Below, in pieces: positions 8,016 through 14,998 of a stretch of DNA of 39,930 bases (the first letter of the stretch is position 1; each line of letters opens with the position of its first letter). This stretch comes from Oscillospiraceae bacterium (lineage in GTDB: Bacteria > Bacillota > Clostridia > Oscillospirales > CAG-272), in NCBI GenBank assembly GCA_015063955.1, contig SVTD01000005.1, forward strand, positions 25,937 to 65,866. Reading direction: 5' to 3'. Below the pieces are notes generated by a model, which worked only from the letters and a program-made list of their open reading frames with translations, made no database searches and had not been told where the DNA came from. A program made the position numbers and the translations under genes.

Positions 8016-8353
8016 CTGCACGCGAACCGGTCTTCAAATTCGGGTTTGTTGGGGAGGAGGAACGGTCGCTTTTTTGAAAAAAGCTCCGCAAAAAACTTCA
8101 TACTATTGGTGTAGCTGAACTTTACAAGGCAAAAGTTGCAGGGCAATGCCCTGCGGCGCTGTCAGCGCCTGCCAACGCGGGAAAAAACCGAAAATGAACT
8201 TGTTCATTTTCGGGTTTATTCCCATAATGCGTTGGCTTTTGCCTTTTAGATATCTTTGTCTTTTTTGAGGTTTCTCTGCTACTTTCTTTTTCTAAAGAAA
8301 GTAGGTAAACCTTCCTCGATAAACCCGAATTTGAAGGAGCGGTTCGCGTGCAG
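8016..8353 (+). mobile_element. MITE-like element, copy 1 (338 bases)
   Basis: The ends form an imperfect inverted repeat of about 35 bases: CTGCACGCGAACCG plus TTCAAATTCGGGTTT on the left (8016-8050) and its complement on the right (8319-8353). Inside are an A/T hairpin module on each side (CTTTTTTGAAAAAAG near 8070; CTTTCTTTTTCTAAAGAAAG near 8283) and a central 120-base core (8126-8245). No transposase is present, so it would have to move in trans if it is mobile. No convincing target duplication is visible. Confidence 0.7.
8126..8245 (+). repeat. 120-base multi-hairpin core, copy 1
   Basis: Outer arms AAGGCAAAAG / CTTTTGCCTT enclose hairpin GCAGGGCAATGCCCTGC, hairpin GGCGCTGTCAGCGCC, then an arm CCAACGC / GCGTTGG around a long hairpin (CCGAAAATGAAC-TT-GTTCATTTTCGG). 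A second copy of exactly the same length lies inverted at 13217-13336 and differs at about 12 positions. Confidence 0.85.
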
Positions 8354-8359
8354 ATGGGC

Positions 8360-8430
8360 GGACCGTCGAGGACGCCGGTCCCTACAGTACACCAATACAG
8401 TCTCACCGATAAACCCGAATTTACCCTTCC
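8360..8430. repeat. GC-rich hairpin and solo element end
   Basis: GGACCG (8360-8365) and CGGTCC (8376-8381) form a hairpin in a GC-rich block directly after element copy 1. A solo end module (GATAAACCCGAATTTA, about 8408-8423) follows. I recall similar GC-rich blocks between genes in gut Clostridia, but cannot verify this here. Confidence 0.5.
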
Positions 8431-8508
8431 CTTTTCGATGTTTTTGCTGAAGCATGGCACAAAGACGCAGAGCGTTCGTTGTGTTTATCAAAACTTCTCC
8501 CTTCCCTC

Positions 8509-8537
8509 TTGATTGAAAAGGCGAGATGTGATAGAAT
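8509..8537 (+). promoter_or_regulatory. Sigma-A promoter for galM
   Basis: TTGATT (8509-8514), 17-base spacer, TAGAAT (8532-8537), 30 bases before the start codon. Confidence 0.75.
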
Positions 8538-8567
8538 TCTTTATATAATGACTGAAAGGATTATATT

Positions 8568-9617
8568 ATGACTACTATATCAAAAAAGCTCTTTGGAAAA
8601 GCTTCTGACGGACAGGATGTATATGCCTATACTCTCGACACAGGCGCGGGCGTTTCTGCCACGGTCCTTACCTACGGCGGTGTTCTGAACAGACTTCTCG
8701 TAACCGACAAAAACGGTAATACGAAGAACGTTGTTCTCGGCTACAGCTATCTTGAAAACTACGAAAAGCGCGGCGCTTACTACGGTTCTCTCGTCGGAAG
8801 ATGCTGCAACAGAATCAAAAAAAGCCGCTTCACCCTTGACGGACGGGAATACATCCTTCCCGAAAACGATAAGGCAAATCAGCTCCACGGAGGTCCCGAG
8901 GGCTTCAGCCGCAAGGTTTGGGAAGCGAAAGAAAACGCCGACGGCTCCCTTTCCCTTTATCTTGAAAGCTCCGACGGCGATATGGGCTATCCCGGAAATC
9001 TGCAGGTCAAGGTTACGTACTCCCTCCGTGGCAGAGCCCTTTCCATCCGCTACGAAGCGGAGACCGACGCCCCCACCGTTGTGAACCTTACAAACCACGC
9101 ATATTTCGATATAACGGGCGCAGGCAGCGGCAGAACTCTCGAATCCCTTCTTTGGCTTGACTGCGATAAGATGACAGACACAGATAAGGAGCTTATTCCC
9201 AACGGCGAAATTCTTGACGTTTGCGGCACTCCCTACGATTTCACCACCCCAAAAGCAGTAGGCCGGGATATTGGCTGCGATTACAGGCTTCTTTCCTATT
9301 TCAACGGCTACGATACGAACTATTATAAGAAGGACTACACAGGTAAGGCTGCCCCCATTGCAAGCCTTACAGACCCCGAAAACGGTCTTTGCATGACGGT
9401 CATTACAGACCTTCCCTGCGTTCAGCTCTACACTACAAACTCCGTTGACGAGGGAGCACCCGATTTTGCAGACGGAGCACGCCACACCCTCCACTGCGGC
9501 GTGTGCCTTGAGACACAGTACGCACCCGATGCCATCAACTCTCCCGAGGCTGAAAGCGTTATCCTCCGCCCCGGTAAAAAGTTTGATTCCACCACGACCC
9601 TTTCCTTTAACGACTGA
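8568..9617 (+). CDS. galM: Aldose 1-epimerase (galactose mutarotase)
   Basis: This 349-residue cytoplasmic enzyme interconverts alpha and beta anomers of galactose or glucose, feeding the Leloir pathway. It has the normal family length and motifs: TYGG near residue 35, NR(I)KKSRF near 83, QLHGG with His107, TNHAYFD with the acid His177, and CLETQ with the base Glu315. ATG is preceded by GAAAGGA. The next gene starts 2 bases after its stop, so the two are one operon. The galactan genes at 31-40 kb give it a likely substrate. Confidence 0.95.
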   Translation: MTTISKKLFGKASDGQDVYAYTLDTGAGVSATVLTYGGVLNRLLVTDKNGNTKNVVLGYSYLENYEKRGAYYGSLVGRCCNRIKKSRFTLDGREYILPENDKANQLHGGPEGFSRKVWEAKENADGSLSLYLESSDGDMGYPGNLQVKVTYSLRGRALSIRYEAETDAPTVVNLTNHAYFDITGAGSGRTLESLLWLDCDKMTDTDKELIPNGEILDVCGTPYDFTTPKAVGRDIGCDYRLLSYFNGYDTNYYKKDYTGKAAPIASLTDPENGLCMTVITDLPCVQLYTTNSVDEGAPDFADGARHTLHCGVCLETQYAPDAINSPEAESVILRPGKKFDSTTTLSFND

Positions 9618-9619
9618 CG

Positions 9620-10267
9620 ATGAACAAAAACATACTTGACACAAAAGAGCTTTTTATATTTGATCTTGACGGCACCGTTTGCGATACTGAGCCCTGCCAC
9701 CACGCAGCATACGTCCGCACGATAGAGTCTCTCTGCCCGGGAAACACCATTCCCCCCGAGGAGTTTCTTTCCTGCTACGTAGGTCACTCCGAGACCGAGA
9801 TCTACAGCCTTCTCAAGAAAAACAAGTCCATCGATTTTGACGACGGTCTGTTTTTCAGAACGAGGATCGAAAATCTTTTTGAAATAGTCAAGGAGCGATC
9901 CCTTGACTGCGCCCCCTTCTACCGTCAGCTTGAGGCACTCTATCCCGACAGACGCTTTATTGCCCTTACAAGCCAGAGAGTCTCAGTTCTTGACAGATTT
10001 CGTGAGCTTGTCAACTACGGAAAGATCAAGGAATTTATTTCCGTTGCCGACAAGCCCTACTCAAAGCGTGACGTTCTTTCCGATACAGAAAAATTTCTCG
10101 GAGTACCTCAGGATAAATGCGTGATCTTCGAGGATTTTGCACCCACTCTCAGAGCCGCAATGGAAAACGGCATCTACGCTGTGGGTGTATGCCACGATTT
10201 CAACAGCCTGTCCTGTGACGATTGCAACGAGCTTACAGATATCCATAAAGAGGCAGTTTTTTCTTGA
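9620..10267 (+). CDS. HAD-superfamily phosphatase/phosphoglucomutase-like protein
   Basis: This 215-residue protein has the HAD motifs in order: FDLDGTVCDTE (Asp15 nucleophile, Asp17 acid), LTSQR (motif II), a lysine in DKPYSKRD, and VIFEDF (motif III acids). The helical cap after motif I is of the beta-phosphoglucomutase class (C1). Such enzymes act on small phosphorylated sugars or related compounds; the substrate cannot be read from sequence. It is translationally coupled to galM (2-base gap), suggesting a sugar phosphate. Confidence 0.88.
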   Translation: MNKNILDTKELFIFDLDGTVCDTEPCHHAAYVRTIESLCPGNTIPPEEFLSCYVGHSETEIYSLLKKNKSIDFDDGLFFRTRIENLFEIVKERSLDCAPFYRQLEALYPDRRFIALTSQRVSVLDRFRELVNYGKIKEFISVADKPYSKRDVLSDTEKFLGVPQDKCVIFEDFAPTLRAAMENGIYAVGVCHDFNSLSCDDCNELTDIHKEAVFS

Positions 10268-10304
10268 TCTTTTAAGTTTTTTAACATTCATTCAGGATAT
10301 AATA

Positions 10305-10331
10305 TTAATGCCCCCGAAACGGGGGCATTAA
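10305..10331. terminator. GC-rich hairpin, probable terminator
   Basis: Perfect 12-base stem TTAATGCCCCCG-AAA-CGGGGGCATTAA, 37 bases after the HAD gene. The T-run after it is poor, so termination may be partial. Confidence 0.6.
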
Positions 10332-10349
10332 TTATGTCGGGGGTGCTGC

Positions 10350-11003
10350 TTGATAAGAACGAAAAGATACTCGGTTGCCTTCAAGGTGCTTATAGCCTTT
10401 TTTGCTATGACGGGGATAGTGCTGCAAACAGGACTGACGGAAGGAAGATTTGATCTCGGGATATTCAGAATGTTTACGAACGTTTCAAACCTGGGATGCG
10501 GGATATATTTTACAGTGTGCGCCTCGGTCATTGCATTTGATAAAAACAGAGACGGAGGTCAGTCCCCCGTCCCCGTGCTTAAAGGAGTCTGCACTATGTC
10601 CATAACACTTACGGGCATCGTTGCGGCGGCAATCGTAGCAAGCGAATTTGACGCTCACACTCCCGAGGGAATCGCAACAGTTCTTCTCCATATCGTAACT
10701 CCCGTACTGATAATGGCAGACTGGCTCCTGTTTGATACCAAGGGACGCTTTAAGACAACTTCCCTTCTCTGGTGGCTCACAGCGCCTTATATTTATTTTG
10801 CATTTATCATGATAACATCGGTAACGATGGATAAGGACGAGATTTTGCGCTTTCCCTATCCGTTTCTCAATTACGAGCAGATGGGCATCCCCATGCTTAT
10901 CCTCGTTGTCGCAGTAATGACGTTTTTCTATATCGGCATCGGATATCTTATGCTCATAATAGACAAAAAAATGGGATATCTTGAAAAAAACAAGCCTTTG
11001 TGA
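10350..11003 (+). CDS. Pr6Pr-family integral membrane protein
   Basis: This 217-residue protein has about six membrane helices. It shows the family pattern I recall for Pr6Pr proteins: FRMFTNVSNL in helix 2, LLHIVTPVLIMADWLLFDTKG in the middle, APYIYFAF, and FPYPFLNYEQMG before the last helix. Function of the family is not established. No ATG lies in frame near the start; TTG at 10350 follows TCGGGGGTG at a workable distance and directly precedes the first positively charged stretch, so it is the best start. Confidence 0.75.
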   Translation: MIRTKRYSVAFKVLIAFFAMTGIVLQTGLTEGRFDLGIFRMFTNVSNLGCGIYFTVCASVIAFDKNRDGGQSPVPVLKGVCTMSITLTGIVAAAIVASEFDAHTPEGIATVLLHIVTPVLIMADWLLFDTKGRFKTTSLLWWLTAPYIYFAFIMITSVTMDKDEILRFPYPFLNYEQMGIPMLILVVAVMTFFYIGIGYLMLIIDKKMGYLEKNKPL

Positions 11004-11038
11004 ACCGAAGTCCGCAAAGGCTTAATTTCAGGTTTTTC

Positions 11039-11056
11039 AAAAGCTAAAGCGCTTTT
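11039..11056. terminator. Weak hairpin between convergent genes
   Basis: AAAAGC-TAAAGC-GCTTTTT between the Pr6Pr gene and pncB. Two more small inverted repeats overlap the gene ends (AAGCCTTTG/CAAAGGCTT at 10992-11023; ATGATCC/GGATCAT at 11060-11082). Any of them may contribute to termination. Confidence 0.4.
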
Positions 11057-11078
11057 TCAATGATCCCTTTACCGAGGA

Positions 11079-12281
11079 TCATCTTTTATCCTTTTCTCTG
11101 TTGAGACGGAAATCAACAGAGCGTCTGAGGTATTCAAGATATTCTCCGTCCTGACACATTGACTTTCCGGGAGTATCGGAAAGCTTTGCCACGGGACGGC
11201 CGTTTACGTACTGAAGCTTGATAACGATATTGAGAGGCTCCTCGCAGGTATCGTTCGTACAGAAGGTTCCGATACCGAAGGCAACCTTTGCCTTATCCTT
11301 GAAATAATCGTAAAGCTCCTGCGCTCGGTCAAAATTAAGATTATCGCTGAAAAGAAGCTGCTTATGCTTGGGATCGACACCGTACTTCTTATAGTGCCCG
11401 ATAATCTTGTTTCCCCATTCATAAGGATCACCGCTATCGTGGCGTACGCCTGCATAGTTATTGACCATCGCGCGGTTAAAGTCAAGGAGGAACAGATCCG
11501 TTGTAAGAGTATCCGTAAGAGCAGTACCGTTATCACCCTTGTACTCATCGTACCAGTCGTTCATAGCGTGGTGATTCGTATACGCAAGAGGAATGGAATC
11601 AACACCCTGATACATCTGGACGAACTCGTGTGCAAACGTACCGACGGGAGTAATACCGTGCTTCTTTGCAAGGTAAACGTTGGAGGTACCCACACAGTTT
11701 TCAGTCTCCTTAACGAATCTTCTTATGACTACGTCCTCCCATTCACGTGAAAGACGTCTTCTGCAGCCGAATTCCGCAAACTTGAAGTTGTATTTGCCAT
11801 CGTTAAAGTCACGTATCTTTGAATCAAGACGCTCCTCGGCAGACTTGCGGAGAACGTCGTAGTCGTACTTCATACGGAAATAGACCTCGTTAACGATCTC
11901 AAGAAGATATATCTCAAACTGCATTGCTGAGAAAAGAGGGCCCTTTACGATAATAGAAAGCTCGCCGTTTTCATCAAGAGAAACGTTTACGTAGTCGCGG
12001 AGAGGACGCCAGAGACGGAGAAATTCAACGTAGTCGTTCTTGATAAAGCGGATGGATCTGAGGTAATCAAGCTCGTCTGCAAAGAACTTGAGATTGCAGA
12101 GATGCTCGATCTGGTAGTTGATCTCCTCTACCATCTCCTCGGTAAACACAATGCCCTTGTTACGGCACTTAAAGTAATATTCGCCGCAAAGATCAGTGTG
12201 CTTGTGGAAGATGACCTGGTTCATATTGAACTTATAGAGGTCAGTATCAAGCAAGGATATAATAATAGGATCAAGCTTCAT
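11079..12281 (-). CDS. pncB: Nicotinate phosphoribosyltransferase
   Basis: This 400-residue cytoplasmic enzyme joins nicotinate and PRPP to form nicotinate mononucleotide in the NAD salvage pathway, at the cost of ATP. It has the length of the enterobacterial-type PncB and its landmarks: LLDTDLYKFNMNQ at the start, FAEFGCRRR, GTSNVYLAKK, GTFAHEF with the phosphorylated-histidine candidate His218, and GVRHDSGDP for phosphoribosyl binding. It stands alone on the minus strand. Confidence 0.97.
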   Translation of the reverse strand: MKLDPIIISLLDTDLYKFNMNQVIFHKHTDLCGEYYFKCRNKGIVFTEEMVEEINYQIEHLCNLKFFADELDYLRSIRFIKNDYVEFLRLWRPLRDYVNVSLDENGELSIIVKGPLFSAMQFEIYLLEIVNEVYFRMKYDYDVLRKSAEERLDSKIRDFNDGKYNFKFAEFGCRRRLSREWEDVVIRRFVKETENCVGTSNVYLAKKHGITPVGTFAHEFVQMYQGVDSIPLAYTNHHAMNDWYDEYKGDNGTALTDTLTTDLFLLDFNRAMVNNYAGVRHDSGDPYEWGNKIIGHYKKYGVDPKHKQLLFSDNLNFDRAQELYDYFKDKAKVAFGIGTFCTNDTCEEPLNIVIKLQYVNGRPVAKLSDTPGKSMCQDGEYLEYLRRSVDFRLNREKDKR

Positions 12282-12330
12282 AACGATTTCCTTTCGTATT
12301 TTGCTTTGGTATTTTTGGTATTATTGAGAT

Positions 12331-12359
12331 ATTATATCAAATCAATAGTATTTTTGCAA
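12331..12359 (-). promoter_or_regulatory. Sigma-A promoter for pncB
   Basis: On the minus strand: TTGCAA (12354-12359), 17-base spacer, TATAAT (12331-12336), 50 bases before the start codon. Confidence 0.85.
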
Positions 12360-12408
12360 TAAAAAATCTGAGGATTTTCATTAAAGAAAAATATAACATT
12401 GTTATTGT

Positions 12409-12436
12409 TTGCTTTTTAACGCTGAATTGATATAAT
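12409..12436 (+). promoter_or_regulatory. Sigma-A promoter for the 12471 gene
   Basis: TTGCTT (12409-12414), 16-base spacer, TATAAT (12431-12436). It diverges from the pncB promoter. Confidence 0.7.
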
Positions 12437-12470
12437 TGAAGTAAGAATAAACAACAAAGAAAGAGTAGCC

Positions 12471-13106
12471 ATGGACGACAGGATCAAGGATAAGTTTTTC
12501 AGAACGAGAACGCGAAAGCATTTCGACGTCGGTCTCCTTTCCAAGGACGAAGCACGATCGGCAAGAAAAAGATTTGAGCAAAAGTTTCTTATGAGCTATG
12601 AGGAGTACTCACAAAACCGCAAAAATGCCTCGTCGGAAAGGCTGAATTACGAGGAATACCTCCACTGTCCGATGGTGATAAAGCTCAGGGACGACGTAGA
12701 TATGTACAGCAAGGAGGCTATGAAGCTTCTGCGGTCAATGGGAGAAAGCGTATTATTTATGTCGGAGAGCCAAAGCTGTGACAGCTGCGAGGGGATAAAG
12801 CTGGGCGGCACCGAAGAAAAGGGCTTCGTTGCCACCTGCGAGCCCAACGCCCTTGCAGACCGGATAATATACGAATGGCGACTGTATTTCAGCATCCCCC
12901 CAAAGGAACGGGAGAAAACTTATAAGGGTATACTTCCCTTCAATCTTTACATATTCGATACGGAATATACAAAATGCATAGCCGTAACAGATCTTTTCGG
13001 CGAATACACAAGAACCTACACGGTAGAGGACCGTATATGCTACGCCGTAGGCTTTGATAAAAAGCTCATGCAAAAATACAGCAGCAAGGTAGTAAGATTC
13101 CGCTGA
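12471..13106 (+). CDS. Unrecognised cytoplasmic protein
   Basis: This 211-residue protein has no signal peptide or membrane helix. The first 60 residues are strongly charged and helical (RIKDKFFRTRTRKHF). The middle has a CDSCEG cysteine pair and the end is a mixed alpha/beta segment (LYIFDTEYTKCIAVTDLFGEYTRTY). I recognise no family. It has its own promoter and is followed by element copy 2, so it is monocistronic. Coding is supported by codon use and a clear promoter. Confidence 0.7.
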   Translation: MDDRIKDKFFRTRTRKHFDVGLLSKDEARSARKRFEQKFLMSYEEYSQNRKNASSERLNYEEYLHCPMVIKLRDDVDMYSKEAMKLLRSMGESVLFMSESQSCDSCEGIKLGGTEEKGFVATCEPNALADRIIYEWRLYFSIPPKEREKTYKGILPFNLYIFDTEYTKCIAVTDLFGEYTRTYTVEDRICYAVGFDKKLMQKYSSKVVRFR

Positions 13107-13120
13107 AAAATAAAAAACGT

Positions 13121-13455
13121 CAAATTCGGGTTTGTCGAACTGTACAAATAAAAGGAAACGGTCGCTTTTTTGAAAAAAAGCTCCGCAAAAAACTTCAACA
13201 AGACAAAGATAGCGAAAAGGCAAAAGCCAACGCTATACAGGAATAACCCCGAAAATGAACGAGTTCATTTTCGGGGTTTTCCCGCGTTGGCTGGCGCTGT
13301 AAGCGCCGCAGGGCTTTGCCCTGCAACTTTTGCCTTGTAAACCTCAGCTACACCAATAGTTCAAAGTTTTTTGGGAGTGCAGAGGACTTTTTTTCAAAAA
13401 AGTCCTTTGCATCATCTCCCCTATAAACCCGAATTTGAAGGTAAGGCTCGTATGC
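13121..13455 (-). mobile_element. MITE-like element, copy 2 (inverted, 335 bases)
   Basis: The same modular order as 8016-8353, on the opposite strand. One end is CAAATTCGGGTTTGT (13121-13135); the other is ATAAACCCGAATTTGAAG plus CTCGTATGCAG (13421-13455). A/T hairpin modules flank the core on both sides. The flanking motif ATTGGTGTAGCTGA next to the core is conserved in both copies. Together with 13456-13490, where I see nothing, it fills the gap between two genes. Confidence 0.7.
13217..13336 (-). repeat. 120-base multi-hairpin core, copy 2
   Basis: About 90% identical to the core at 8126-8245 when reversed, and of exactly equal length. Differences fall mostly in loops or keep the stems paired: loop AAA for AAT in the first hairpin, a changed loop in the second, and CCCCG/CGGGG closing the long hairpin. 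Confidence 0.85.
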
Positions 13456-13490
13456 AGATACACGAAAAGAATCATCCGTATTACAGACAG

Positions 13491-13528
13491 AAAAAAGCAA
13501 AAGCTTTTGACAGGCTTTTGCTTTTTTT
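13491..13528. terminator. Terminator for the PTS gene
   Basis: 14-base stem (13491-13504 with 13514-13527), loop 9 bases, A-run on the left and T-run on the right. It lies just after the minus strand gene ending at 13537 and reads in both directions. Confidence 0.92.
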
Positions 13529-13536
13529 GCATAATT

Positions 13537-14598
13537 TCACAGATCAAGCTTCAAATCGCCCTCTTTGATAAGTCCGAGCTTTCTCATGATCTCGCTGAAA
13601 AGAAGAGTCAGAGCGGCAGGCAAAACTATACATACAAGGAGGAGTCCTACCCAGAACATTGCGTCCTTTTCCTGGGTCGCCGTGATGGCTCCGAGGGGTC
13701 CGACAAGGCCGCAGGTACCCATTCCGGCAGAGACGCCGACACATTCAAGCTTGAACACCAAAGTAGCTACAGGCCCCGTAATTACTGAGGAAAGTATGGC
13801 AGGCAGCCATATCACGGGCTTTCTGACGATGTTGCCCATCTGGAGCATCGAGGTACCGAGTCCCTGAGCGATAAGACCGCCGAAACGGTTCTCACGAAAG
13901 CTCATAACAGCAAATCCGACCATCTGTGCACAGCAACCGGCGAGAGCCGCACCGCCGGCAATTCCCGCTATACCTATCATAGAGCAAATTGCAGCACTTG
14001 ATATAGGAAGCGTCAAAATGATGCCCACGACGCAAGACACGATCATACCCATAACGAAGGGATGAAGCTCAGTTGCAGTGTTGATGAAAAGACCGAGATA
14101 GTACATTACGTAAGCTACACCGGGACATATAAGCTTTGCAACGGCAAAGCCGGAAAGTAAGGTAACGGCAGGGGTCAGAATTATATCGACCTTAGTGCTT
14201 CCGGACTCAAGCTTTCCAAGCTCGCAGGCAATAAGAACTGCAAGAAACGCACCGGCAGGACCTGCAGTTACGGGAGTTTCAAGCCCCGAAATACCCGTTC
14301 CCATCATATATCCCGCAGCGCCCACGGCAGCACAGGAATAAAGCACCAGAGGCGTTGCCTTAAGGGCTGCCGCCACTGCGATTCCGATTGCCGCACCGCA
14401 GACGTATCCGTTCATGGCAAAGCCCGCAAGCTCAAGCAAAAAGTCAAGATGTATCCACTCGCCAATGGTCTTGAAAATAGTACCGATAAGTAGGGATGCA
14501 AAAAGGCCCTGAGCCATAGCACCCATAGCCGTGATAAAATATGTTTTCGGCGAAATATCAACATTCTTTTTCTTTAAAAAGGCTTTAAATTTGTTCAT
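13537..14598 (-). CDS. PTS-type sugar transporter subunit IIC (PTS_EIIC_2-like)
   Basis: This 353-residue integral membrane protein has about 9-10 helices with glycine/alanine-rich loops. Landmarks include TYFITAMGAMAQGLFASLLIGTI near the start and GISGLETPVTAGPAGAFLA in the middle. It resembles the stand-alone IIC proteins of the PTS_EIIC_2 family, which lack fused IIA and IIB domains. No IIA, IIB, HPr or EI gene is nearby, so substrate and energy coupling are unknown. The start at 14598 was chosen because GGAAGGG lies 7 bases upstream; the frame continues 21 codons further without such a site. Confidence 0.8.
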   Translation of the reverse strand: MNKFKAFLKKKNVDISPKTYFITAMGAMAQGLFASLLIGTIFKTIGEWIHLDFLLELAGFAMNGYVCGAAIGIAVAAALKATPLVLYSCAAVGAAGYMMGTGISGLETPVTAGPAGAFLAVLIACELGKLESGSTKVDIILTPAVTLLSGFAVAKLICPGVAYVMYYLGLFINTATELHPFVMGMIVSCVVGIILTLPISSAAICSMIGIAGIAGGAALAGCCAQMVGFAVMSFRENRFGGLIAQGLGTSMLQMGNIVRKPVIWLPAILSSVITGPVATLVFKLECVGVSAGMGTCGLVGPLGAITATQEKDAMFWVGLLLVCIVLPAALTLLFSEIMRKLGLIKEGDLKLDL

Positions 14599-14651
14599 AA
14601 CAGAACCCTTCCCTTTTTTCGAAATTTGCAGGATTTCGCACCCGCAGTTGC

Positions 14652-14680
14652 ATTCTATCACATTTCAGTTCTCAAATCAA
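14652..14680 (-). promoter_or_regulatory. Sigma-A promoter for the PTS gene
   Basis: On the minus strand: TTGATT (14675-14680), 17-base spacer, TAGAAT (14652-14657). It shares the 12-base string ATGTGATAGAAT with the galM promoter. Confidence 0.75.
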
Positions 14681-14811
14681 CAGAGAACCGAAAAATTTTT
14701 CCTGTTTCAACAAGGGCGTCTGTTATAATATAATATATATTTATATGTAAAACAATAAAAATAACATTGAAATTTTTATACAATATGACAACAATTATTT
14801 TCTAAAAAGGA

Positions 14812-14840
14812 TTTCAATTTCAAGAAATATATGATATAAT
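14812..14840 (+). promoter_or_regulatory. Promoter for the giant surface-protein gene
   Basis: TTTCAA (14812-14817), 17-base spacer, TATAAT (14835-14840) preceded by TGA. The -35 is weak. A second TATAAT at 14724-14729 lacks a good -35. Start would be near 14847, giving a leader of about 150 bases. Confidence 0.65.
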
Positions 14841-14852
14841 GTTTCCATAATG

Positions 14853-14971
14853 GTAGTATTATCCCTATTTATTACATTTGAGTAGGAATAATACTGAACA
14901 TGATGCATTTTGCATACCGGAACAGGGCAAGAACGCCAATAGGGGTGTGGCATTTTCCATGTCCTGTTCGG
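14853..14971 (+). promoter_or_regulatory. Structured 5' leader of the giant gene
   Basis: Two inverted repeats lie between promoter and ribosome binding site. AGTATTAT-CCCT (about 14853-14865) pairs with AGGAATAATACT (about 14884-14895). CCGGAACAGG (14917-14926) pairs with CCTGTTCGG (14963-14971) and encloses GCCA/TGGC. It matches no riboswitch consensus I can recall. Confidence 0.45.
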
Positions 14972-14998
14972 AAATCACATATAAGGAGGAAAATGCAA

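Noticed and set aside
7759-8091. Several open frames in the repeat region 7689-8491 on both strands
   Set aside because: They run through repeat ends and hairpins, have no ribosome binding sites, and change frame between copies of the repeat.
8580-9644. 354-codon minus strand open frame opposite galM
   Set aside because: galM has all catalytic motifs in the + frame; the antisense frame shows no family pattern and arises from codon bias.
10305-10331. Operator or attachment site at the perfect GC-rich inverted repeat
   Set aside because: Position shortly after a gene end and before another gene fits a terminator better; no integrase or direct repeats are nearby.
13537-14598. Complete PTS operon
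   Set aside because: Only the IIC membrane subunit is present; flanks are a repeat element and the giant gene, with no IIA or IIB.
14917-14971. Cyclic-di-GMP riboswitch in the giant gene leader (CAGGGCAA resembles part of the consensus)
   Set aside because: The required second helix with GACGCAAAGCC is missing and spacing does not fit.
14900-14998. Upstream start of the giant gene at 14900
   Set aside because: The 33 extra codons are basic, precede a perfect signal peptide and run through the structured leader; GGAGG is placed for the ATG at 14999.
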